Source: AP-15 sp963789025
GTDB taxonomy: Bacteria > Pseudomonadota > Alphaproteobacteria > ATCC43930 > CGMCC-115725
DNA: 64,000 bases
Reading direction: 5' to 3'
Assembly: GCA_963789025.1 (NCBI GenBank)
Contig: CAWBIT010000010.1
Coordinates: forward strand, 62,001 to 126,000
The translations under genes were made by a program, and so were the position numbers. Positions 24,579 through 34,265 of this stretch are shown piece by piece; the first letter of the stretch is position 1, and the number at the start of each line of letters is the position of its first letter. The notes under the pieces were generated by a model that worked only from the letters and a program-made list of their open reading frames with translations, ran no database searches and was not told the origin of the DNA.

Positions 24579-26080
24579 TTCTTTTCTACGATTTGAGCTA
24601 ATAATGTTTCCGCGCGCCGAATAATTTCGCTCTCGAAATTTAGGACGTCACCCAAAATTTCTGCCGGCGTGTCGTGGTTCACGGCATTGGAAGTGACAGG
24701 CCTATAGCGGCCGGCAGCAAGGCTCCAGTCATTCTCGCAAATTTTTTCGATTGGCACGCGGTAGCTGTTCGGGCCTTCGTCGCGGTTGGGCCATTTTGCG
24801 AGCACGTCGGGGATGTCGTTGGCGTCGATGGGGATGCGCTTGTCGTCGAGCGAAAAGCCGTCTGCGGTGAGGTCGTAGAACCAGACGCTTTCGGTTGGGC
24901 TTCCTTTTTGAAATATGAGAGCAGCGGTACCGACGCCGGAGTAGGGTTTGAATACGCCGCTCGGCATACTTACGACCGCCTGCAGATCGCACTCAGTCAG
25001 AAGCAACTCGCGCAAGGATGTGGCTGCGTTGGTCGAGCCGAAGAGTACACCATTCGGCACGATGACACCTGCCCGACCCCCAGGTACCAGGTGGTCGATG
25101 AACCACTTGAGGAAAAGCAACTCCGTCGATCGAGTGTTGAGTTTGTAGTTCAGGTCGGAGAGAATGCTTTCGTCCTGCACTCTCCCCGCGAACGGTGGAT
25201 TGGCGAGGATCACATCGAAACGCTGTCCGGGATACACGCCGCCGAAGCCCGTGGTCAGCGGGTTTCTCATCTCGATGTGTGCTCGTTCCAACTGATGAAG
25301 ATAGAGATTGAGAATGCCAATTTTCACCATGTTGGCATCGTTGTCGTAGCCGGTGAATGCCTGCTCCTCGAGGAAGCGCCATTGTGCCGGCTTGAGTAGG
25401 GCGCCATCCACCTCGCCGCGCCTGAGGTCGGCGGGTTTTGTGTTTTGCCGCAGAATGTGCGTGAAGGAGGAGATCAGGAAGCCGGCGGTACCGCAGGCAG
25501 GGTCACAGATGCGCTGGCCCGGCTGGGGGTCTACTAGCCTGACTATCAGATCGATGATATGGCGCGGGGTGCGGAACTGACCGTTGGTACCCGACGCCGC
25601 AAGCTTCGACAGCAGGTACTCATACATGTCGCCCTTGAAGTCGTGGCTGTTATGCGCCGCGAGATCGAGGTTGTGTATGCCTTGGACGACCGCTCGCAGT
25701 GTCGGCCGATCGTAGATTTTTAGTGTCGCGCGACTGAACAGCAGCTTGCCGGTTTCGGTAAGGCCGGGCAGTTCATGCAAGCTTTCGATGGCTCCTCGAA
25801 TGGCATCGAACAGGTCGTCGCCAGTGAGCGTGACGAAGTTTCCCCACGCAAATCTAGCCCAGTTGCCGGAGAAGATGCGACTGTATTTCTTGTCGAGCGT
25901 CGCGAGAGTTTCGTCCTTTTCGGTGAGCAGACGCAGAAAGAGCAGGTACGAAATCTGCTCGATCGAATCCATTGGGTTGTTCACCCCGCCGGCGTACAGG
26001 ATGTCCATTAGCTGATCGACCTTCTGCCGAAGGCCTGAGGAGAAGAAGTTTGTGCCGTTGGTAGTCAAGATTTGTTGCAT
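24575..26080 (-). CDS. hsdM: type I DNA methyltransferase subunit
   Basis: 501 residues. An N-terminal helical HsdM_N domain (about 10-140) precedes a Rossmann methylase with SAM motif DPACGTAGFL (about 195) and catalytic NPPF (about 290), the N6-adenine type. It methylates the site chosen by HsdS. The start lies 2 bp after the original hsdR stop (TAGGTATG), which is still visible downstream of the IS. It should be functional even if HsdR is damaged. Confidence 0.95.
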   Translation of the reverse strand: MQQILTTNGTNFFSSGLRQKVDQLMDILYAGGVNNPMDSIEQISYLLFLRLLTEKDETLATLDKKYSRIFSGNWARFAWGNFVTLTGDDLFDAIRGAIESLHELPGLTETGKLLFSRATLKIYDRPTLRAVVQGIHNLDLAAHNSHDFKGDMYEYLLSKLAASGTNGQFRTPRHIIDLIVRLVDPQPGQRICDPACGTAGFLISSFTHILRQNTKPADLRRGEVDGALLKPAQWRFLEEQAFTGYDNDANMVKIGILNLYLHQLERAHIEMRNPLTTGFGGVYPGQRFDVILANPPFAGRVQDESILSDLNYKLNTRSTELLFLKWFIDHLVPGGRAGVIVPNGVLFGSTNAATSLRELLLTECDLQAVVSMPSGVFKPYSGVGTAALIFQKGSPTESVWFYDLTADGFSLDDKRIPIDANDIPDVLAKWPNRDEGPNSYRVPIEKICENDWSLAAGRYRPVTSNAVNHDTPAEILGDVLNFESEIIRRAETLLAQIVEKK

Positions 26081-26082
26081 AC

Positions 26083-26236
26083 CTACATTGTTAGGGCGGA
26101 TTGGCGAATAAGCATCGACTGACGCAGCGCCTCAAAGACCTCATCTCGTGCCTCAAAGCGCGACAAAGCCGAGATGCCGCCAAGCCGATTGAACTGGCTC
26201 GCATTGAAGAGCGTCATATCGCCAGACATAAACTTT
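26083..26236 (-). pseudogene. detached 3' end of hsdR
   Basis: Beyond the IS the hsdR frame resumes for 48 codons (starting MSGDMTLFNASQF, through ISALSRFEARDEVFEALRQS) and stops with TAG at 26083-26085, immediately before hsdM. The join is exact across the 8-bp duplication TAAACTTT. Confidence 0.85.
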
Positions 26237-27266
26237 CCTGATTACGCATGATCCTCAGCCAATTTGAGGAGGCGGTATGGCATCGGCGGGGTTCGGACTG
26301 CGACATAGCCGAGGCGTGGCATCATGGCGGCGAGATCGTATCGGCGGTTGAAGCGGTACTCGAACTCGGCGAGGTAGCGGGGTACATGCTTGTCGCGGAT
26401 GGTGCGGTAAGTGCCAGTGATGGCGCTCTTGATGTTGCCGAGGGTGGTGTTGACCCACTTGAAAGCAGGGTTCAGGGCGGCCTTGCGACCGGATCCAGTG
26501 ATGATCGGCTGGTGGACGCAGCCGGCGTTGCCGACCCCAGTGAAGCAGTGCAGGCCGTCACTGACAACGGTGCTGGCGGGATGGAAATTGCGCTGCGCCA
26601 AGGTCGCGATTTCGGCACGGCGGAAACCCTTTACGCGGCGCAACTTCAAGCGGATTGGCTTGCCCTGTGGTGTGGTTTCGACCGCCGCCACGATCGGCGT
26701 CTTGCCCGGCGAACCGCGGCCCCGCTTGCCGCCGTTGCGCTCCCCGCCGAGATAGGCGTCGTCGATCTCGATCCGTCCCGTCAGGCGCTTTGTGGCGTCC
26801 CGCTCCATCATCGCCTGCATGAGCTTGTGCTTGATCTTCCAGGCGGTGGTCTGGGTGACGCCAAGCCGGCGGCCCAACTCAATGCTGGAGATGCCGCCCT
26901 TGCTCTGAGTGAGGTGGTACATGGCGCGAAACCAAGTGCACAGCGGCACCTTGGTTGCCGCGAAAATCGTTCCGGCGATCACGGATGTCTGCCGTCGACA
27001 GGCGGCACACTGGTAAAGCGCCCGGGTCTTGACCAAGCTGTGATGCTGCCCTGCGCAAACCGGGCAGACAAAGCCGGATGGCCAGCGCCAGCGCATCACC
27101 GCTTCCCGGCACTGATCCTCTGTTCCGTAAAGAACAGCAAACTGGGCCTCGCTGAGCCCCTTTTGAAATTGCACCTTGTTGCGCGCCATCGTTCAAACCC
27201 GCAGAAACAGCCGTATGTTCCTGTTTTGTACCACTCCTTGATGGCTGAGGATAGTGCGTAATCAGG
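26237..27266. mobile_element. IS1595-family insertion sequence, 1030 bp
   Basis: The terminal inverted repeats CCTGATTACGCA...ATCCTCAGCC differ by 2 of 24 bases. An 8-bp target duplication TAAACTTT lies at 26229-26236 and 27267-27274, which is the length known for this family. It carries one transposase gene. It sits in the end of hsdR, in the same orientation as the operon. Confidence 0.93.
26242..27189 (-). CDS. IS1595-family (ISXO2-like) transposase
   Basis: 315 residues. An N-terminal zinc ribbon (CPVCAGQHH...CAACRR, about 40-70) precedes an ISXO2-like DDE domain with IEIDDAYLGGERNGGKRGRG (about 140) and STVVSDGLHCFTGV (about 210) supplying catalytic acids. It is full length, with intact element ends, so the copy may be active and the insertion recent. 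Confidence 0.95.
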   Translation of the reverse strand: MARNKVQFQKGLSEAQFAVLYGTEDQCREAVMRWRWPSGFVCPVCAGQHHSLVKTRALYQCAACRRQTSVIAGTIFAATKVPLCTWFRAMYHLTQSKGGISSIELGRRLGVTQTTAWKIKHKLMQAMMERDATKRLTGRIEIDDAYLGGERNGGKRGRGSPGKTPIVAAVETTPQGKPIRLKLRRVKGFRRAEIATLAQRNFHPASTVVSDGLHCFTGVGNAGCVHQPIITGSGRKAALNPAFKWVNTTLGNIKSAITGTYRTIRDKHVPRYLAEFEYRFNRRYDLAAMMPRLGYVAVRTPPMPYRLLKLAEDHA

Positions 27267-29514
27267 TAAACTTTTCGAGCGCTCTCGCATCATCGGCGAG
27301 CAACTGCGTTGTCGCATCGAGCCATTTTTGCTCGTGGTAGCGAAGGTTGAACCGAGCGGCGATCAAATCGACCGTATCGGTGACGATGTCGTCTTTGGTC
27401 GGGAGCGGTTTCTTGCCAACTGCGTTGTATACGAAGGCCGGCGTCGGCGCCGGCACGCCATAGGAGCGAACGAGCTTATCGGGCGAGTAGTACATCTCTG
27501 GATTGTGGTAGAAGCGCTCGTTCATGATCGTCTCGACAGCATCATCATCCTCGTCGGCGATCGCCGCATTCAACTCCGGATCCTTGGCCGCAAATTCTTT
27601 GACGTCGCGCTCAAACGAGCCGCGGAACGTCATCACGTCGACCTTCTCGCCGCTTGCGCCGACCTCGACAACTTCGCGGCTGACCATGGTGTCATGGCCC
27701 TCCCAGGTGGGTATCTCTCGCGGCGGAGATGGCGGAGATGGCGGTTGTAGTTCCGTGTCTGGGCCTGCAGCAGTACGCTCCCCTCCTCCCGACGATTGCG
27801 GTTTCGGCTCCTGCTTTTCCCGTGGAATTTTGAGCGGTTGAGAGTAGTCGTATTTTTCTTCGAAGAACTCCGCGACCGCGCAGAAATCGAGCAAGAAGAA
27901 ATTCTTCTTCTCGTACTCGGTATGACCGATTTTGAAAGTGTACGTGCGAGTGCCGCGTCCTTTGATTTGAATGTATTCTGTCGGCGAAAAGATCGGGCGC
28001 ATGAGTTCGATGTTGAGCAAGTCACGACAGTTGTAGCCAGTTGACAACATGTCGACCGACACGGCGATCCGTTCCGACCGCTTGCCGTCACGGAAATCCT
28101 TGGCTATGGCCGAGGCCTCCGGGATGCGGGACGTGATGGTGACTGCCACCCCCGGCTGAAGGTCATTGAACATCTTCGTTAGGTCGGTCGCGTGCTTTTG
28201 GTTCACGGCGAAGACGATCGATCTGCCGATGACTCCGGTCGGATCCTTCTGGGCTTCCTCAAGAAATGCTTCGCACATGAGGCGGTTGCGTGCAGGCGTA
28301 AAAATCTTCCGCTCCAAGTCCTTAACTTTGAAGGTTTCTTCCTGCTCGTTGATGAGGACGGACCAACCCTTTTCGGCCAGGGCCTGGGTGGTGATGTCTG
28401 AGCGCAGGTCGAAAATTTTCGGGAGGCAGAGGAACGGGCCTTCCGGGTCTTTGAATGCATCGATAATGTCGTAGCGGAAAGTGGGCAAGCCGGGCTCGCA
28501 CCCGAAGTAGTGATAGGTGTCCCGCAGCTGGCGCGCTTCGAGTGCCTTCGGGTTATCCGCCTCGAGCTGTTCGACGTTGATATTTTTCAGGTATGCCTTC
28601 GGCGTCGCCGTCAGCCCAATGCGTGTTGCCTGGAAGAACTGCACGACCTCGCGCGCATCGCCATAGATCGATCGGTGTGCTTCGTCGTTGATGACCAAGT
28701 CGAAATAGAATGGGGTGAACTCCTCTCGATACCGGCGATCAACTATCAGCGATTGTATGGTCGCGACCACGACCGATGAACCCAGCAATTCGCCAGGACG
28801 ACGCCGGGCGGTCTTAAAAACGACGGGTTTGAATTCCGGCAGGACGACCGCAAAGTCCTCCATGGTTTGCTTTGCCAGTTCGATGCGATCTACGATGAAT
28901 AGGACGCGCTCGGCATTCCGTGTGGTGAGGAAGCGCCGGATGAGTGCTGCACAGAGGAGTGTCTTCCCGGTGCCGGTGGCCATTTCGAGAAGAAACTTCC
29001 GCCGGCCGGCCCCATCGAAGAGGCGCGCGATCTCGTCCATTGCGTCAATCTGGTATCGGCGGAGCTCTAGATCGTGCTTGAGGCGCCGTAGATATTCAGG
29101 CGTGACGATCTCGCTTTCGAGCGGCCGTGGAGGCTGGAGATTTTTTAATCGGACGCGTTCTAAGTCGTCCCGTGATGGAAGACGCTCGATACGGTATGCA
29201 TCGCGCTGGTCAGCGCGTTCGAAATTCCAAAACCAATGCTCGCGACCATTGGAGAGAATTATGAGCGGCGCCTTCAGGTTTTCGGCGTAGCCCCGGGCCT
29301 GCTCTTTTGCGTCATAAGGATCCAGGTCTTCGCGCTTAGCTTCAAGCACGCAGAGCACGCGGCCCAGTCTATCTTTCAAAAGGTAATCGGCCCGGCCGTT
29401 AGAAGTGTGGAGCTCGAATTGAACCTGCTGTGGATCAAGCAAATCCCAGCCGCTGAATTCCAGCGCCCGATCGATGAGGATACCCGAAAATGCTTCGTTT
29501 TGACCTTGGGGCAT
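27262..29514 (-). CDS. hsdR: type I restriction endonuclease subunit, 3'-truncated by an IS
   Basis: 750 codons as it stands. The N-terminal nuclease motif VLCVLEAKREDLDPY (about 50-65) is followed by the SF2 translocase: Walker A TGTGKTLL (about 178), DEAHRS (about 285), TATPKAY, and the late motif GRGTRT (about 530). A Pro-rich linker precedes the helical C-terminus. The final Thr and stop come from the IS1595 end; 48 native residues are cut off and lie at 26083-26236. That tail normally helps bind the methylase core, so restriction may be lost while methylation remains. Confidence 0.92.
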   Translation of the reverse strand: MPQGQNEAFSGILIDRALEFSGWDLLDPQQVQFELHTSNGRADYLLKDRLGRVLCVLEAKREDLDPYDAKEQARGYAENLKAPLIILSNGREHWFWNFERADQRDAYRIERLPSRDDLERVRLKNLQPPRPLESEIVTPEYLRRLKHDLELRRYQIDAMDEIARLFDGAGRRKFLLEMATGTGKTLLCAALIRRFLTTRNAERVLFIVDRIELAKQTMEDFAVVLPEFKPVVFKTARRRPGELLGSSVVVATIQSLIVDRRYREEFTPFYFDLVINDEAHRSIYGDAREVVQFFQATRIGLTATPKAYLKNINVEQLEADNPKALEARQLRDTYHYFGCEPGLPTFRYDIIDAFKDPEGPFLCLPKIFDLRSDITTQALAEKGWSVLINEQEETFKVKDLERKIFTPARNRLMCEAFLEEAQKDPTGVIGRSIVFAVNQKHATDLTKMFNDLQPGVAVTITSRIPEASAIAKDFRDGKRSERIAVSVDMLSTGYNCRDLLNIELMRPIFSPTEYIQIKGRGTRTYTFKIGHTEYEKKNFFLLDFCAVAEFFEEKYDYSQPLKIPREKQEPKPQSSGGGERTAAGPDTELQPPSPPSPPREIPTWEGHDTMVSREVVEVGASGEKVDVMTFRGSFERDVKEFAAKDPELNAAIADEDDDAVETIMNERFYHNPEMYYSPDKLVRSYGVPAPTPAFVYNAVGKKPLPTKDDIVTDTVDLIAARFNLRYHEQKWLDATTQLLADDARALEKFT

Positions 29515-29879
29515 AGGAATTGTCAGATCTTTGGATTATAGCACTCTCAGCTTAATTTTGTCGGCATTTTTGTCGTTAGTCGGCTATTGAGAGTATCAGG
29601 TACGGCATAGCACAGCAAAAACTCCTCTGCAACCAAGAGACGATAGACGGCAACACCATCCGCTTGCACCGGCGTAAGCAGCCCCATATCATCATTGGAG
29701 ACACTGTTCACTCGCTCGGCTGACCTGCATGAGCGTCTAGCCGCTCGTGCGCGGACGGCCGCGTCTCCCCACCGCGCGCCTACAGTGATCGCCACCGATC
29801 TCGACACGAGCAATTCCGTCGCCGTGGCGACTGGCGCGGTCAGTCAATGCCGATGCTCGCACTGTGACTCACAACCCCT
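29515..29879 (-). other. interval upstream of hsdR
   Basis: It should hold the RM promoter. A short minus frame ending at 29547 (MGLLTPVQADGVAVYRLLV...) looks protein-like for about 46 codons, but has no good ribosome site and no known relatives. I do not call a gene. Confidence 0.3.
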
Positions 29880-32800
29880 TTAACCGGCCCTGGTAAGATT
29901 TTGACCTAGCTCGGATTTGTTTTTCAGGACATCATCAGCACGCCCAGATCCAAGAATGCTAGCGAGATCACCAGGCTGCATCGCCCAAACTTTGTCAGCC
30001 GCGTCGACCCCGCGGGAGAAAAGTGCAAGATATTCGCCGCGTGAGAGAGACACCGGGAGATCGAGCAAGCGAAGGGCTCCTGCCGGGATCCCCACTTCCA
30101 ACCGACGCAGTAATGCCTCTATGGCTTCTTCGCTCGGGCCTTCCTCAACGAACAACACACTGAGGATCTGGTGCGCGGAGCGAAGATGGAAGCGCGTTGC
30201 ATCTGCAAACCGCCTTATGTCGCCCTGCTGAATTCGGCCCTGGAACGGGTTTGGCGAAAACCGCTGCTCGATCGTTTCGACTGGAACACCCGTGATCCAG
30301 TCCCAGAGTATGGCTGCCCTCTTGCAGCGCGCGAAGTAATCGAATTCGCCCTCGGCATATCTCTGAAGTCCTCGGACGGCGTCAGGCCCATAACGCTCGC
30401 TCGCTTCTCGCGGTCGGACACTTTCCGCGCGGCCGCGCTTCATCAGTGGCGTGTAGCCTCCATCGGATTCCGAGAGCGCTTGCACAATCGCGACCAGCCG
30501 TTCGGCAGTAACCGTCGCCGGGTCGTTCGATCGCAGGAGGTCAACCAGCCGCATTGCTGACTCGAACGAGAGCGCCGACCGGCCACACGCGCGGCCGAGA
30601 AGCGTTAACCGAACAAACTCGGTCTCTTCCTCGACGAGCCCGAGGTTCAGCATCCGACCAAGGAGTTCCTCGAGTTCATTCGCAATGTTATGCCGCCAGT
30701 TTGGATCGTCGCGGCTTGCGAGAAAACCTCCGTACGTATTAGCGAGCAATTTCGAGATTTCTGCCCTCGCCACCCTCGGAACCTGAGCCAGGAGCCGGAT
30801 GACCCAAGTCGGGAGCCTTGACGGGTCAAAGGAGGACGTTATCTCCTCCGGCTTCCCAAGGACGTATTTTCGAAACAGCGAGCTCCGATCGTATGTGGTC
30901 TCAGCCAGAATGATCGCCTTGCCGTGCTCGTTGAAACCGAGACGGCCGGCGCGCCCTGCCATGTTTTTGTACTCGGCCACCGTAAACGGTCGACCGTCCT
31001 CTCCGATGAATTCCTGCTCGGCGAGGATCACGGTCGACGCAGGCGTGTTGATGCCAGCGGCGACAGTCGTCGTAGCAGCCAGTACCTGCACTCCGCCATT
31101 GGGATCGCGAAAGGCCTGTTCAACAACTGCTTTTTCCTCGCGAGTGAGGTTGGTGTTATGGAAGGCTGTACCGCCTTCGAGACATTCTCGCAGCACGGCG
31201 GATGTGCTCGAGAGATCATGGCTGGGAAGACGGCCGAGAGCTTGCTGCGCTGGCGGTAGAGCAAGCTCTTTGGCAAGATAAGCGGCGCACCCTTGTGCCG
31301 GGCCGCGCTGATTGCGGAAGACGATCACCTGCTCGCCGTCGCCGATCAGATGCCGTGCCAGCGGCACGATGACATCTTGCGCACTTGGCTTCTCTCGCCG
31401 AACCCGGACAGCGTGGGAGGGCAATAGCTGGACTGTGCCCTCGCTGCCGTCGGGATTCAGGAACTGGTACACACCGTCCCGACCGAGGACGCCCTCGGTC
31501 AAGGGGACCGGCCGATGCGTGTTGACAAGTTTCCGGCAGCCAAGCCACGAGTTAAGATCGTTGGTGCCTCCGATGACGGCGGAGAGCGCCACAAGCTGTG
31601 GACTGATCCCTCGCTCACGTGCGGTGAGAAGCAGTGTGAGAAGCAGTTCGACGCTGATGCCGCGGCTCGGATCGGTCAGAAATTGTGCCTCGTCAAGCAC
31701 CACGAGCCCGATTTGATTCAGCGTCGATGGAGTGCTGACGACGAGATTGAGGAACATCTCGTACGTGAGAATGCCGAGGTCGTACTTGCCACGAATAAAT
31801 CCGCCGGTCTGGTCGGTGTAGTCTCCAGTGCATCGAATGACGCGCATCCCGAGCGCGCCATACAGGGCCTCGAATTCTTCGTACTTCTCGTTTACGAGCG
31901 CTCGATACGGGAGCAGGAGAACGGCTTTTCGCCCTGCAGTGATAGCCCGTGCGGCCGCAAGCTCGCCGATGAAGGTCTTGCCGGAGCTTGTTGGAGCGAC
32001 GACGAGGAGCGATTCTCCATCTAGTATGCGGTATTTGTTAACAGCCTGGTGCTGGAGCTCGTTGAGACCGCCTGGGAATTTGACCTTCCATCCCGACACC
32101 ACCTCCGGGGAATAGCCGAAGGCATCGAGTTCGGTAATGTCTGTGCCAATATGGATACCTCTCGCCTCCGGGAATGCTTTGAAGAAGCGCTCTCCGGGCG
32201 TAAGGCGGGGAAACACGAGGCCACCTTCGACGTAGCCTAACAGCACTGGCGTCTGCTGAACATGGATACGCGCCGCTTCGGCCCGCGTGCGATCCATCAC
32301 CTTATCCATGATGGCCGTCACACTAATCGGGCCGTCGTGGTCCCGAACGGCATCAATGATTGCCTTCGTCAGTATGCCGTGCCCGCTGCCGGGCAGCTCC
32401 CATGCCTCCTCGTCGATGCCAGAGGCCGTAATGAGTACTCGGCCATTGCCCGCGATCGTGGACAACGGTGAGGTCGGGTCGCGTGAAACGGGACTGTCTT
32501 CCAGAACGCGCGCGGGCGCTCGTCCGCTGAAGCAGCAATCGAGAATGCAAACGATAGCCCGCGCTCGCGAGGTGCGGAATTTTTCTGCGAGCTCATCCAT
32601 AGGTAACGTCGTCTGATCGAGCGTATCAAACGCTGAATTGTGCGCGACCAGGCGATGATTGCGGGTACCGTGGCCGGAAAAAGTCAGGATGACAACATCC
32701 TCCTCGGAAGCAACGCCGAGAGTTTCATCCAGAACTTGTCGGATGCGATCGAGTGTGGCGTCTCCGTCAGCGAGAAGCTTTGCCGAAATCCCTTCGATGG

Positions 32801-32912
32801 AATCGGCAAAGAGCGCCCAGAGTGCGGTAGCATCCCGCCGCGCCCCTGTTAGATCGCGGATCTTGGGGTCCAGATGCTTGTCGATGCCGATAAAGTTCGC
32901 GATGATCGCCAT
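29880..32912 (-). CDS. caspase-like protease fused to a Ski2-type DEAD/DEAH helicase
   Basis: 1010 residues from the ATG at 32912; a start 19 codons upstream is possible. Residues 1-245 form a peptidase C14 domain: IGIDKHLDPKIRDLTGARRDA opening, His dyad residue in TFSGHGT (81) and Cys in CILDCCFSG (126/127). From about 290 a Ski2/Hel308-like helicase follows: VAPTSSGKTFIGE, VVLDEAQFLTD, LSAVIGG, TTTVAAGINTPAS and MAGRAGRLG, then a long helical C-terminal part. Such a fusion could couple nucleic-acid sensing or unwinding to proteolysis in an abortive response; that is inference. It stands alone, upstream of the RM and CBASS genes on the same strand. Confidence 0.85.
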   Translation of the reverse strand: MAIIANFIGIDKHLDPKIRDLTGARRDATALWALFADSIEGISAKLLADGDATLDRIRQVLDETLGVASEEDVVILTFSGHGTRNHRLVAHNSAFDTLDQTTLPMDELAEKFRTSRARAIVCILDCCFSGRAPARVLEDSPVSRDPTSPLSTIAGNGRVLITASGIDEEAWELPGSGHGILTKAIIDAVRDHDGPISVTAIMDKVMDRTRAEAARIHVQQTPVLLGYVEGGLVFPRLTPGERFFKAFPEARGIHIGTDITELDAFGYSPEVVSGWKVKFPGGLNELQHQAVNKYRILDGESLLVVAPTSSGKTFIGELAAARAITAGRKAVLLLPYRALVNEKYEEFEALYGALGMRVIRCTGDYTDQTGGFIRGKYDLGILTYEMFLNLVVSTPSTLNQIGLVVLDEAQFLTDPSRGISVELLLTLLLTARERGISPQLVALSAVIGGTNDLNSWLGCRKLVNTHRPVPLTEGVLGRDGVYQFLNPDGSEGTVQLLPSHAVRVRREKPSAQDVIVPLARHLIGDGEQVIVFRNQRGPAQGCAAYLAKELALPPAQQALGRLPSHDLSSTSAVLRECLEGGTAFHNTNLTREEKAVVEQAFRDPNGGVQVLAATTTVAAGINTPASTVILAEQEFIGEDGRPFTVAEYKNMAGRAGRLGFNEHGKAIILAETTYDRSSLFRKYVLGKPEEITSSFDPSRLPTWVIRLLAQVPRVARAEISKLLANTYGGFLASRDDPNWRHNIANELEELLGRMLNLGLVEEETEFVRLTLLGRACGRSALSFESAMRLVDLLRSNDPATVTAERLVAIVQALSESDGGYTPLMKRGRAESVRPREASERYGPDAVRGLQRYAEGEFDYFARCKRAAILWDWITGVPVETIEQRFSPNPFQGRIQQGDIRRFADATRFHLRSAHQILSVLFVEEGPSEEAIEALLRRLEVGIPAGALRLLDLPVSLSRGEYLALFSRGVDAADKVWAMQPGDLASILGSGRADDVLKNKSELGQNLTRAG

Positions 32913-33274
32913 GCTGTTGACTTCGATATCGGCCGAATTATACCAGTTATAGAAATTCCTCGCATCCAATTTCTATATATGGGATGCTTTCTCTAAAATG
33001 CAACCTTCTTGAGCAGGAACGTTCCTCTCACCGGACACGAGCGGAAGATCGCGATCAGCATGCAGAGCCCTCCATGGAGCTCGTCGTCACCTATAGACAG
33101 CAACTGGGTCGATATCCGCCGAACTTGGACGGCGGAGATCGAAGCGGATCATCCTGGCGCTCTTCGCACTATTCGCGGTGAGTTGCGAAAAAGCTGCCAA
33201 AAGGCGTCGTTGATGGCCTTGAAGCAGAACTGCACTCGGGCATAGCCCAGAAAGGCTCCGATGTCTTAAGAAAA

Positions 33275-34141
33275 CTAAGAAGCACCGTTAGTAGGGCGCC
33301 TTTCCCCACCTAAACGTTCGACGATATCGAATGGAGTATGCCCCGCCCGCGGCCACGGGTCAGCCATAAAGGAGATGTCCGGCTTCAGCGAGCCGTCCAT
33401 ACCAAGAAAGTCGGGAAATGGTTTGAAGAGGATGTTGATTGCGCCTTCACCATTCGTGATATCGAGCAGCAGCCGCTCGAAGTTCCTGCACTTGAGCTCG
33501 GAGGTGGTGACGAAAAGGACAAAGAGCGTCCTGAAACCGAAGTGCTTTCTGTATCCCTCGGAGATAGTGAAGGAGAGATAGTTGCGGAGCTTCGCTTCGA
33601 TGTAGGGGCGTTGGGCGTCCGTAAGGTTGCGGTTACCCTCGGTGTCACGGTCGGCTTCAAATAGGAATGAATAAGCGCCTTTCGAGCCAACGATCTTGAA
33701 CGGGTGGCCGTCAGGATAGAAGGTGTGATCTTCACCTCCCCAGTTCGCTGTGAGCTTGAACGGAGTATGCGATAGCGCTGTCTGATACGGGGTTTCTGGC
33801 AACGCCTTGATCTGCTCCCATGAGATGAATTGCAGTCCGAGCCTGCGAGCGGCTATTTCAATGTTGGCCTCGATGAGTGCCGCCAGGAGATTGTGCGCGA
33901 AACCAGTGCCATATTTTCTTTTTCCTCCTTTCTCATAAATATCATACTTGATACGGTGGCTCTCATACTTGTTCTGCTGTTTCGGCCGGTGGAGTTCGCC
34001 GGCCTTCCAGCGCTTGGTCAGGCGCCGGCGGAAGCCCTGCGTGTACCTTCCTTCAATAAGCTCCCCGAGGAAGTTAGAAGGCGCGTAGGTGTAGTAGTCG
34101 AGGTAGGCGTCGACCGCCTGGTCTCTGGTCGTAGTACGCAT
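33275..34141 (-). CDS. replication-relaxation-like protein of the mobile element
   Basis: 288 residues, basic, with an aromatic-rich N-terminal winged-helix-like region and a nuclease-like middle. Here GTGFAHNLLAALIEANIEIAA and a later strand with PDGHPFKIV and FLFEADRDTE recall the replication-relaxation family of plasmids and integrative elements. It lies 125 bp downstream of the coupling ATPase on the same strand, as expected for a mobilisation pair. Family assignment is from pattern only. Confidence 0.5.
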   Translation of the reverse strand: MRTTTRDQAVDAYLDYYTYAPSNFLGELIEGRYTQGFRRRLTKRWKAGELHRPKQQNKYESHRIKYDIYEKGGKRKYGTGFAHNLLAALIEANIEIAARRLGLQFISWEQIKALPETPYQTALSHTPFKLTANWGGEDHTFYPDGHPFKIVGSKGAYSFLFEADRDTEGNRNLTDAQRPYIEAKLRNYLSFTISEGYRKHFGFRTLFVLFVTTSELKCRNFERLLLDITNGEGAINILFKPFPDFLGMDGSLKPDISFMADPWPRAGHTPFDIVERLGGERRPTNGAS

Positions 34142-34265
34142 CCAGCATGAGATAGCTAGTGTCGTTCATGAGAACAACGGCACCTATACTTCACGCTGAA
34201 CCATTATGGCGTCTCGTGAGCACTCATGTACTATGCGGCCGTCACTACAATTTAATCGTCGTGCT

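Noticed and set aside
24674..25399. Plus-strand frame of 241 codons inside hsdM
   Set aside because: It lies antisense to the conserved SAM and NPPF motif regions of hsdM and has no recognisable domain or start signal.
33009..33245. 78-codon plus-strand frame between the caspase-helicase and the replication-relaxation-like gene
   Set aside because: No ribosome site, no family, and opposite to all neighbours; perhaps a relic, but unsupported.
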